A stretch of DNA of 19,036 nt from CAYVSF01 sp046482855 (GTDB taxonomy: Bacteria; Bacteroidota; Bacteroidia; Bacteroidales; UBA12077): NCBI GenBank assembly GCA_046482855.1, contig JAWOEH010000055.1, forward strand, positions 1 through 19,036. The letters are read 5' to 3'. The notes beneath the pieces are model-generated. The model worked only from the letters and a program-made list of their open reading frames with translations. It did not search any database and had not been told where the DNA came from. The position numbers and the translations under genes are program-made. Positions 6,471 to 13,589 of this stretch are shown here, one piece after another; the stretch's first letter is position 1; each line of letters opens with the position of its first letter.

Positions 6471-7091
6471 ATGGGAAAACAGAAAGCTTTCTATTTTGAT
6501 TCCTCGCGATGTTCAGGCTGCAAAACCTGTCAGGTTGCCTGTAAGGATAAGCATAACCTGCATAATGCCATACGCTGGCGAAGAGTGTATGAAGTTTCTG
6601 GCGGCGAATGGATTCAGGAAAACGATGCCTGGATCCCTAATATCGGGGCATATAATGTCTCGTTAGCCTGCAACCATTGCCAGGATCCCATATGCATGAA
6701 GTCCTGCCCCAATAAGGCTCTTTACAAAACGGAGGAAGGCATTGTTTTGGTAGATGAAACCAAATGCATGGGTTGCCAGTACTGCGAGTGGGCCTGTCCG
6801 TACGGTGCGTTAGCCCTTGACAAAGAAAAAGGGATCATGACAAAGTGCACGCTCTGCTACGATTACCTTGCCGAAGGGAAAGATCCTGCCTGTGTGGCCG
6901 CATGCCCCATGAGGGTACTGGAAGTGGGCGACTTAGACGATCTCCTTAGAAAGTACGGAAGCCATGATAACATCTATCCGTTGCCACCAACACACCACAC
7001 CAGACCTTCGCTTGTTATCAAAAAACATCCATCGGCCACAGACTCAAAAAACTGGGAAATCATCAATAAAGAGGAGGTAAAAAATGCATAG
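6471..7091 (+). CDS. dmsB: DmsB-like electron-transfer subunit with four [4Fe-4S] clusters
   Basis: The 206-residue protein (E. coli DmsB 205) carries sixteen cysteines in four ferredoxin-type groups: C14/17/20/24, C67/70/75/79, C99/102/105/109 and C126/129/141/145. The third group has Cys at position 102, as in DmsB, where it helps ligate a [4Fe-4S] rather than a [3Fe-4S] cluster. There is no signal peptide; in this family the B subunit is exported as a complex with the Tat-targeted A subunit. It relays electrons from the membrane anchor to the molybdenum centre. The ATG lies 4 bp after the dmsA stop and the gene overlaps dmsC by 8 bp, so the three are co-translated. Confidence 0.95.
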   Translation: MGKQKAFYFDSSRCSGCKTCQVACKDKHNLHNAIRWRRVYEVSGGEWIQENDAWIPNIGAYNVSLACNHCQDPICMKSCPNKALYKTEEGIVLVDETKCMGCQYCEWACPYGALALDKEKGIMTKCTLCYDYLAEGKDPACVAACPMRVLEVGDLDDLLRKYGSHDNIYPLPPTHHTRPSLVIKKHPSATDSKNWEIINKEEVKNA

Positions 7092-7938
7092 CACAGAATG
7101 GTCACTCGTCTTTTTTACCACCTTTTCGCAATTGGCTGCCGGCATCATGGTTGCCGTACTGCTCTTTGTGTATGCAAAAAAACACAAACTCCACCCCAGG
7201 TTGAACCAAACAGCCTTATATATCGCTGCTGGTTTGATGTTCATTGCTTTAATCCTCTCGTTTCTACATCTGAATAATCCGATGCATTCAATCTATGCCA
7301 TGAGCAACATAGGTTCTTCATGGCTTAGCAGAGAGATCCTCTTCGTTTCGCTATTCCTTTTTAGCCTTGTAGTGGTGAGCCTCTTGCCTTATGTTAAACC
7401 CCTAAAACCAAAACATTACCGGACGATGACCCTGGGCACTGCCCTGATAGGATGCATGATGGTGTACGCTATGTCCATGCTGTATATCATTCCAACAGTA
7501 CCGGCCTGGAATAGTATCTCCACGCTCATTGCTTTTTTTGCAACAGCGCTGCTGCTTGGTTCTGTATTTGTACTAGGCTTATCGCTTAATTTTGGCCAGC
7601 AGGTACCGCAGGAGCAACTTTGGAACAAAAAGAATAAGGTATTGTTCTCCTGCGCACTCATTGCCATCGGCATCATCCTTATCAACTTCTTTGTCCTGCG
7701 TCCCTCGGTGCCCGAAGGGAATATCGGTTTTCCACCGAAACCCATCAGCTCGCTTGTACACCTTTTGCGTTGGGGCACCCTGATTTTAGGTGTAAGCTCA
7801 CTATTTTATGTCTTTTTTAAGCAAGAGCGCTTAAAGCAATATAGCTATCTCTATTATTTGCCTTTTGTCTTTTTGCTAATTTCCGAACTTACAGCCAGAG
7901 CTGCATTTTATGCTGCATATTACAGAATTGGCGTATAA
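7084..7938 (+). CDS. dmsC: DmsC-like quinol-oxidising membrane anchor
   Basis: The 284-residue product (E. coli DmsC 287) is almost entirely membrane: eight hydrophobic segments at about 8-30, 42-62, 85-105, 115-135, 144-166, 185-205, 225-247 and 255-275. The family motif S-F-L-H-L-x-x-P (His62) followed by IGSSWLSREIL (76-86) is present; in E. coli DmsC the equivalent His (H65) is needed for menaquinol binding. The C-terminal ELTARAAFYAAYY matches the family's GEL-x-GR-x-x-FY end. It anchors DmsAB to the periplasmic face and takes electrons from menaquinol. An AGAGGAGG-like site precedes the ATG, which lies inside the last codons of dmsB. Confidence 0.92.
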   Translation: MHSTEWSLVFFTTFSQLAAGIMVAVLLFVYAKKHKLHPRLNQTALYIAAGLMFIALILSFLHLNNPMHSIYAMSNIGSSWLSREILFVSLFLFSLVVVSLLPYVKPLKPKHYRTMTLGTALIGCMMVYAMSMLYIIPTVPAWNSISTLIAFFATALLLGSVFVLGLSLNFGQQVPQEQLWNKKNKVLFSCALIAIGIILINFFVLRPSVPEGNIGFPPKPISSLVHLLRWGTLILGVSSLFYVFFKQERLKQYSYLYYLPFVFLLISELTARAAFYAAYYRIGV

Positions 7939-8694
7939 CCTATTGCCCTGGATGTGACGAAAGCCACTTACAACCCAATCCAACAGAGGCCATTGTGGAC
8001 AGATTCCTCTTATAGCATGGGCTCCAAAAAATGGCATACGTATAGAGGCAGTTATTCATGAGATTTTCAAACAAAATGAATGATGAACAATCGGGAAGCT
8101 ATTCGGTAATCTGGTACAGCAGTTAAAGCAACCCGAAACATAGCCAGTGAATAGGCTGTTCTTTCCACACCAGGTCAGGCTTGACAGCACTTTTACTCAT
8201 CCTTTTCACCTGATAGCTTGCCAACTTCTTGTTTAAATCTAAGAGGCGCGAGGCAGGTTGCCATCAGATTATTGCTGGCAGCGCCCCTTTTTTGAACACA
8301 AAAGAAAACGCACTCCCCAATTAACTACCCCCTATTACATAAAAAAATTCGCTGCTGGTGGAGTTAGTCCTATGAGCTACATTCCTCCCTGGCCAGCATT
8401 CTATGCTACACGCCTCCCTTCTTTCAGCCAGTTGACAAACCTGAAATACGAAATAGGTTGCTGCCCGGGATTACAAAGGCGCAAGGATAACAATTCAGCA
8501 AAGATGGGAAAATGGCAACTTACATGGTCAAACATTGACTTCTGCTTCAAATTTAGTAACTTACAAACAGCAAAACACCATGGGCTAAATAGCCTCTGTG
8601 AACATTTTACTTGCTAAAGCATTCAACTAACAAGTTCTTGCGCGAACGAAAACGCGCCCCTTTCGTAACAAAGAAGGAAACAAAGTAAGGAATT
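7939..8694. other. 756-bp gap without a supported gene
   Basis: The frame of dmsC stays open for about 40 codons after its stop and other short frames occur, but none has a start, composition or motif that I can assign. The 119-codon frame at 8258-8617 has poor composition (many Trp, Cys, Pro and His) and is rejected. It includes a terminator-like hairpin at 8245-8293 and, near 8640-8665, mutually exclusive small stems (GCGCG/CGCGC and CGAAA/TTTCG) in the leader of the response-regulator operon. Confidence 0.5.
8245..8293 (+). terminator. Terminator-like bipartite hairpin with T-run
   Basis: GGCGC (8245-8249) pairs with GCGCC (8281-8285), and TGCCA (8259-8263) with TGGCA (8276-8280), leaving a 9-nt bulge on the left arm. 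The stem is followed by CCC and a run of T at 8288-8293. It lies 300 bp after dmsC and 400 bp before the next operon, and could end dms transcription. The bulge lowers confidence. Confidence 0.4.
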
Positions 8695-9051
8695 ATGAAA
8701 TCACTCTTGATTGTTGAGGACGACATACTAATTGTTACCGTATTAAAGCGGCGACTAGGCTCAGAGGGATATGAAATTATTGTGGCCAACAACGGGCTCG
8801 AAGCAAAGGAAATTATTGAAAATAAAGTCCCTGACTTGGTAATTTCCGATTTAATGATGCCTCACCTCTCCGGGCTCGAACTTATCGAACTCATTCGCAA
8901 CCAACTAGATCTTACTACTCCCATAATTGTGCTATCGGCTGCAGGACAGGAAGACACGGTTTTGCAGGCATTTGAGATGGGAGCCAATGATTTTATATCC
9001 AAACCCTTTAGCATAAACGAGTTACTTATGCGCATAAAGAAGCTATTATGA
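8695..9051 (+). CDS. Single-domain response regulator (REC only)
   Basis: The 118-residue protein is a complete CheY-like receiver and nothing more. It has the acidic pocket E8-D9-D10, phospho-acceptor Asp52 in VISDLMMP, Ser81 in place of the usual Thr/Ser switch, and Lys103 in ISKPF. No DNA-binding or enzymatic output domain follows, so signalling must be through protein contact. Its stop overlaps the start of the next gene (ATGA, 9048-9051), placing it first in a four-gene operon with an outer-membrane barrel, a HEAT-repeat protein and a glycosyltransferase. A plausible but unproven role is phosphorylation-dependent control of the synthase or of the HEAT protein. No kinase gene is adjacent. 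The start is preceded by a TAAGGA ribosome-binding site. Confidence 0.93.
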   Translation: MKSLLIVEDDILIVTVLKRRLGSEGYEIIVANNGLEAKEIIENKVPDLVISDLMMPHLSGLELIELIRNQLDLTTPIIVLSAAGQEDTVLQAFEMGANDFISKPFSINELLMRIKKLL

Positions 9052-10289
9052 AACAATCACGAGTCCGGCTTATAGGGCTAGTGGGGCTTATGGTATGGGC
9101 TTTATCAGGTATTTCCCAGGAGTCCCACCCCGACAGCCTGTTCCGGCAAGCACAAGCATCGGCTTATGCATCGGATTACGCTAGGGCACAGATGCTTTGT
9201 GAGCAAATTCTTGCACAGTCGCCTCAGTATCACGATGCCCGCATCCTTTTGAGTAGCACCTACGCCTGGCAGGGCCAGTATGACACAGCACTTGTTTTGG
9301 CGAATAGGGTATTGCAAGATCTTCCCAAATCGTTGGATGCCATAAAGCTTAAAGTAAGAATCTTTCTGTGGAGTAAGAACTACGAGAAACTGCACAGATA
9401 CGCAAAAACCACTCTTGCCACTTACCCGCAAAACGAATGGCTGCTATACCATAAAGCGCTAAGCCTCGAAAAACTAACCAGAACCAAGGAAGCACTTGAA
9501 GTCTATCAGCACTTACTGAAGATACAACCCTCGCACAAAGAGGCAACCGAAGCCCTTGAGCGGCTGCGACACCTACTCCGACGAAACCGCATTACCCTGC
9601 AGGAGCAATACGATATGTTTTTCGATGCCCAGTCGGCCTGGAACCTGGCTTCGTTGGCCTATACACGAGAAACAGATGAGGGTAGCATCACTGCCCGGGT
9701 AAATCATGCCTATCGCTTTCAGCGCCACGGTTTCCAATACGAACTGGAGGCCTATCCCATTTTTCGCGAAGGTACCTATGCTTACCTGAACTACGGCTAT
9801 GCCGACAATAGCCTGTTCCCCACACATCGCATAGGCATAGAGCCTTACCAGCGGCTTCCCCTGGGATTTGAGGTAAGTGCAGGCATACGGTACCTAAAGT
9901 TTGCCACTACCGACGTACCCATTTATACAGGATCTTTAAGTAAATACTTTCAAAACTGGTGGGTTTCGTTCAGACCCTTTTTTAGCGCCAACGGGAACAC
10001 GCAAACCCAATCCTATCAGTTTATCAGCAGGTATTACCTGCAATCGTCGTTCGATTACATAGGACTTAGGCTCGGCAGCGGCATAACGCCCGATATGCCG
10101 GGAGTAGACAACCAACTCCTGGAGAGTAGTGAACTGAGCACGCAATTCACCATACAGGCGAGTTATCAACGACTGGTAGCAAAAAGATTGCTACTGAATA
10201 GCTATATCATGTATTACAAAGAGCAAAACAGCCAGGTTAGGTATGAAGATCGAATCACCTTGCAACTGAGCGTCTCCTGGATGTTTTAA
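9048..10289 (+). CDS. TPR plus YaiO-type outer-membrane beta-barrel protein
   Basis: The 413-residue product begins with a cleavable signal peptide (hydrophobic to about residue 23, cleavage near SGIS-Q). Residues ~28-175 are helical TPR-like repeats (e.g. ALVLANRVLQDLPKSLDAIK, then ALEVYQHLLKIQPSHKEA). Residues ~180-413 form alternating amphipathic strands typical of the YaiO barrel family, with repeated Y/F-rich strands and a C-terminal phenylalanine (WMF) as used for BAM recognition. TPR plus barrel in one chain is the architecture of polysaccharide exit proteins such as PgaA, so it probably serves as the outer-membrane pore and periplasmic scaffold for the polymer made by the glycosyltransferase two genes downstream. 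The four-base overlap with the response-regulator gene and the 18-bp spacing to the next gene support one operon. Confidence 0.82.
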   Translation: MKQSRVRLIGLVGLMVWALSGISQESHPDSLFRQAQASAYASDYARAQMLCEQILAQSPQYHDARILLSSTYAWQGQYDTALVLANRVLQDLPKSLDAIKLKVRIFLWSKNYEKLHRYAKTTLATYPQNEWLLYHKALSLEKLTRTKEALEVYQHLLKIQPSHKEATEALERLRHLLRRNRITLQEQYDMFFDAQSAWNLASLAYTRETDEGSITARVNHAYRFQRHGFQYELEAYPIFREGTYAYLNYGYADNSLFPTHRIGIEPYQRLPLGFEVSAGIRYLKFATTDVPIYTGSLSKYFQNWWVSFRPFFSANGNTQTQSYQFISRYYLQSSFDYIGLRLGSGITPDMPGVDNQLLESSELSTQFTIQASYQRLVAKRLLLNSYIMYYKEQNSQVRYEDRITLQLSVSWMF

Positions 10290-10307
10290 TCGCATATAAA
10301 AAAACCC

Positions 10308-11414
10308 ATGGACTTGTCTACAATTGAGACATCAACCAATTTACTTCAACAAGCCATTTCGCTGTTTGAGGCCCAACCAACCGAAATCCAAATCATCTGG
10401 ACAATCGGCTTGCTATTTTTCGGGTTATGGGTAGGGTATACCGCATTACTCTATATAGGAAAAGCCACACGTAAACACAAAAAACAAAGAAATAAGAGCC
10501 TCTCGGACAAACAAAAAGAGATAACCGATGACTACCTGTTCAGCGACATCGACATAAGCACCATCCCTAAAACACTGTATAACAGACCCTACAAACGGGA
10601 ATTGTTCATTCAACTTTTAACTCAATACCAACGCTCCTTTAAAGGCAGGGAGGCCACGAAGATAGCCCACATCTACACCGCATTAAACCTCACAAGGCAC
10701 TCACTGGCCAAGCTCAAGAGCCGAAAATACCACGTCATCATTCAGGGCATTCAAGAACTTTCACGTATGAACCATCCTGACTTATCCAATTTATGTATGC
10801 CTTTTATTCATGCCAGGCAACCCGATCTTGCCAACGAGGCGCAAATACACCTCATCAATCAATATGGATTCACTGCATTGGGGATCTTTGAAAACTACAC
10901 CAAGCCCATTTCACGCTGGCAACAAATACGTATCTTAAATCGGCTTAAAGGCTTTCATAACTTCGACGAAGTGCAATTCTCCCCCTTGCTCAATTCCGTG
11001 AATCCGGATGTGGTACTTCTGGCCATAAAGGTAATAACTGAAACCGGACGCTTCTCAGCAGCCGAAAAAGTATTTGCCTTACGCAAAGCAGTGCACCCCC
11101 AAGTACGCAAACAGGTATACATCTGCATGAAAAAGCTAAGCCAGAGTCAGTTTACCAACACAATGCATGCTGAGCTTAAAACGGAGCAGAACCCAGAGGT
11201 CAAGGCCGCCCTACTTAATTGTTTAGGATCGTTTGCCGCTCACACAACCTATGCGAGCTTTAAACGGGAAATAGAACATCCGCAATTTGAGGTGGCATAC
11301 CAGGCGGCAAAAGGACTTTTGCGTATTGATGCCACATCCGGGAGTCAGCTTGCAGGCCTGAGCAACAGAGCCCGAGCCCTTGTTGAACGTGTTAAAGAAG
11401 AGGCCTCCTTATGA
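10308..11414 (+). CDS. Membrane-anchored HEAT-repeat protein
   Basis: The 368-residue protein has one N-terminal membrane helix (about residues 29-50, IWTIGLLFFGLWVGYTALLY), a basic stretch (KATRKHKKQRNK) that should hold the remainder in the cytoplasm, then a long all-helical region (~85-365). Its spaced motifs, such as NPEVKAALLNCLGSF, HPQFEVAYQAAKGLLRI and NPDVVLLAIKVI, fit HEAT/armadillo-like repeats. Such solenoids bind proteins. Sandwiched between the outer-membrane barrel gene and the glycosyltransferase (4-bp overlap with the latter), it may hold or regulate the synthase and could be the docking partner of the response regulator. No catalytic motif is visible and I know no named equivalent in pga, bcs, alg or pel systems. 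Confidence 0.75.
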   Translation: MDLSTIETSTNLLQQAISLFEAQPTEIQIIWTIGLLFFGLWVGYTALLYIGKATRKHKKQRNKSLSDKQKEITDDYLFSDIDISTIPKTLYNRPYKRELFIQLLTQYQRSFKGREATKIAHIYTALNLTRHSLAKLKSRKYHVIIQGIQELSRMNHPDLSNLCMPFIHARQPDLANEAQIHLINQYGFTALGIFENYTKPISRWQQIRILNRLKGFHNFDEVQFSPLLNSVNPDVVLLAIKVITETGRFSAAEKVFALRKAVHPQVRKQVYICMKKLSQSQFTNTMHAELKTEQNPEVKAALLNCLGSFAAHTTYASFKREIEHPQFEVAYQAAKGLLRIDATSGSQLAGLSNRARALVERVKEEASL

Positions 11415-12835
11415 CAATAACGATATTTGACCTATTCAATTTTTTGTTCCTGCTATTTGGTGTGGCTGTAATGACTTCCTACGTGGTATTAGGCCTGCTG
11501 GCTGCCATCGAGATTCATCGCTACAAAAAAGCCACCTCCTTTGTTGATTACAACATTTTGCTCACTTCCGACGATGCACCCACCATCAGCATCATTGCAC
11601 CGGCTTACAACGAGAGTGCCACTATTATCGAAAATATCCAATCGCTGCTTTCGTTGCGCTACAACAAGTTTCGGGTAATTGTGGTGAACGACGGCAGCAA
11701 GGACGACACACTGCAAAAAGTGATTGCAAAGTACCAAATGGAGCAGGTGAGTTACTACTTTGATGAATCCATTGCCACACAACCGGTAAGGAGCGTATAC
11801 AAACCTGCCAACAGGGCCTTTAGCAACCTGATAGTGGTAGATAAAGAAAACGGCGGCAAGGCCGATGCGCTGAATGTGGGATTAAATATTGCCGACAGCG
11901 AATTTGTGGCCTGCATAGATGTGGATTGCATGTTGGCCGAGGATGCTTTGCTGAAGATGATAAAACCCTTCATGGAGAACGACCAGCGCCCGCTGATTGC
12001 CTCAGGCGGTCCTATTGAGATTGCCAATTCCTGCAAAATATTCAAAGGCAAACTTGTAGAAGCCAATATTCCCCGCCGTTTTCTACCAAGGGTGCAAATT
12101 CTGGAGTATATGCGTGCCTTTTTGCTGGGGCGCATGGGCTGGAGCCGCATCAATGGGCTGTTGCTCATTTCAGGCGCCTTTGGGGTTTTTAACCGCAGCA
12201 TTGCTGTGGCTGCCGGAGGTTACAACCCCAAAACTGTAGGCGAAGATATGGAGCTTGTTGTGCGTATGCGGCGCTATATGGAAGAGCGGAAACGAAAGTA
12301 CCGCGTAAAACTCATTCCCGAGCCCCTGTGTTGGACCGAGGTGCCTGAGGACTACAAGATACTGGGCAGCCAGCGCAACCGTTGGACACGAGGAACCATT
12401 GAGACGCTGCAATTACACCGGAAGCTCTTTTTTAACCCCCGATACCGATTAACAGGCATGGTGAGTATTCCCTACTGGGTATTTTTTGAGTGGCTGGCTC
12501 CATTAATTGAGTTTGCCGGGATACTCTACTTTATCTTTCTCCTGTTTTTTGCGCAAATCTATTGGCTCTATTTCTTTTCGCTGCTGGTAACGGTGTATTT
12601 CTTTGCCATTGCCTTTTCCGCATACTCGCTGATCATCGAACATCTTTTCTTCGAGAAGTATACAAAATTCAGCCACACACTGAAACTAACGGCCATTTCA
12701 TTGGTGGAGCCATTCCTGCATCACCCCTTTGTGGTATGGACCAGCGTAAAAGGCAACTGGACAAAACTTACAAAGAAAAATGTAAAATGGGGACAGATGA
12801 CACGCAAGGGCTTTGCCTCCGAAAAAGCAAACTAG
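11411..12835 (+). CDS. Processive family-2 glycosyltransferase (polysaccharide synthase)
   Basis: The 474-residue protein has an N-terminal membrane helix (~9-35), a cytosolic GT-A domain and three or four C-terminal helices (~350-450). Catalytic motifs of the BcsA/PgaC/hyaluronan-synthase type are present: VVNDGSKDDT (91-100, Asp94), the DxD-type CIDVDC (Asp170, Asp172), GEDMEL (277-282, Asp279 as likely base) and QRNRW (321-325, the Q-x-x-R-W acceptor/product motif). It should polymerise a UDP-sugar on the cytosolic face and push the chain through the membrane. No PilZ domain is present, in contrast to BcsA, so a different regulator is expected; the operon offers a receiver protein and a HEAT protein. 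The sugar cannot be predicted with confidence. Confidence 0.9.
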   Translation: MTITIFDLFNFLFLLFGVAVMTSYVVLGLLAAIEIHRYKKATSFVDYNILLTSDDAPTISIIAPAYNESATIIENIQSLLSLRYNKFRVIVVNDGSKDDTLQKVIAKYQMEQVSYYFDESIATQPVRSVYKPANRAFSNLIVVDKENGGKADALNVGLNIADSEFVACIDVDCMLAEDALLKMIKPFMENDQRPLIASGGPIEIANSCKIFKGKLVEANIPRRFLPRVQILEYMRAFLLGRMGWSRINGLLLISGAFGVFNRSIAVAAGGYNPKTVGEDMELVVRMRRYMEERKRKYRVKLIPEPLCWTEVPEDYKILGSQRNRWTRGTIETLQLHRKLFFNPRYRLTGMVSIPYWVFFEWLAPLIEFAGILYFIFLLFFAQIYWLYFFSLLVTVYFFAIAFSAYSLIIEHLFFEKYTKFSHTLKLTAISLVEPFLHHPFVVWTSVKGNWTKLTKKNVKWGQMTRKGFASEKAN

Positions 12836-12924
12836 TTGAAACTGCCATCCTTATCTACCATTCTCAGCATGCCAACCCTAAACTAAAGTCAATCCGCTAA
12901 ATAGTCTGTTTACATGCCAAAGGG

Positions 12925-13392
12925 CTATTTTGCATTTTCCAGGATCACACCTATTTCCATAGCATTTTTCAACGGATCATCAGGCATAATATGTTCAATT
13001 AAATAGGTGTACAAACCCGTTTCACTATATTGTTTATTGGGCTCAATTAAGTGAGTACTATCCCAAATTTCATAAGCAAGTTCCCCAATGTAATCGCCGG
13101 TATCTTCCCGTACTTTCAACTCATATTCTTTTACTTTTTCCTTCCCACTTGGGCTAACTTCCGTGACTTTCACTTTAACATACTGAGGTTCAAATCCATT
13201 TAAGTATCGGAAAGATAAACGCATCGTGTAGGAAACACTCTTATCTTCAATTGGCACCTTGAATTCACGTATATCTTTCTTTAGCCACTCTAACCCGGGC
13301 GACAATTCCTGGTGTTCGGCATAAATTTGTCCTTCTGGCTGGCAGGCCACTACGCCCAGCGCCAGGATCAAGAGGGCTAATAATCGATTCAT
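12925..13392 (-). CDS. gldH: GldH-like gliding motility lipoprotein
   Basis: The minus-strand product is 155 residues, with signal and lipobox GVVAC (Cys17). The C-terminal half has the GldH pattern: a G-x-Y-x-Y/F-x-I/L-x-H/Q-x-M segment (GLYTYLIEHIMPDDPLKNAM) followed by EIGVILE. The N-terminal half has W-L-K-K-D-x-x-x-F-x-V-P-I-E-D-x-S and Y-x-x-R-x-S-F-R-Y-L-N. In Flavobacterium, GldH is required for gliding together with the other Gld lipoproteins and the type IX secretion system. Homologues also occur in non-gliding Bacteroidales, where the role is unclear. It stands alone here, convergent with the glycosyltransferase gene and divergent from the aspartic-protease-like gene. The usual flanking T9SS genes are not in the window. 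Confidence 0.7.
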   Translation of the reverse strand: MNRLLALLILALGVVACQPEGQIYAEHQELSPGLEWLKKDIREFKVPIEDKSVSYTMRLSFRYLNGFEPQYVKVKVTEVSPSGKEKVKEYELKVREDTGDYIGELAYEIWDSTHLIEPNKQYSETGLYTYLIEHIMPDDPLKNAMEIGVILENAK

Positions 13393-13418
13393 ATCTATTA
13401 GTTTAAATGGTGCTCATC

Positions 13419-13449
13419 CAAATTTACGAAAAAGTAGCGACAGGGCAAT
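13419..13449 (-). promoter_or_regulatory. Bacteroidota-type promoter of the gldH-like gene
   Basis: On the minus strand the -33 element is ATTG (13446-13449), the spacer is 19 bp and the -7 element is TAAATTTG (13419-13426), matching TTTG-N19-TAnnTTTG with one mismatch. Transcription should start near 13412-13415, about 20 nt upstream of the ATG at 13392. Confidence 0.75.
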
Positions 13450-13589
13450 GCCTTGTCTCTTTACAAACGACAAACAATCCACCACCGGTGCCCCCATCAA
13501 GATCAAACACCCCCAACATACTGAAACAAAATAGTATTCGTTATGATAACTAACAAGCATAGTTAAAACCTAAAAACGCCCACCCTATT

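Noticed and set aside
8258..8617. 119-codon plus-strand frame in the dms-RR gap
   Set aside because: Biased toward Trp, Cys, Pro and His, starts inside a terminator-like hairpin and lacks a ribosome-binding site.
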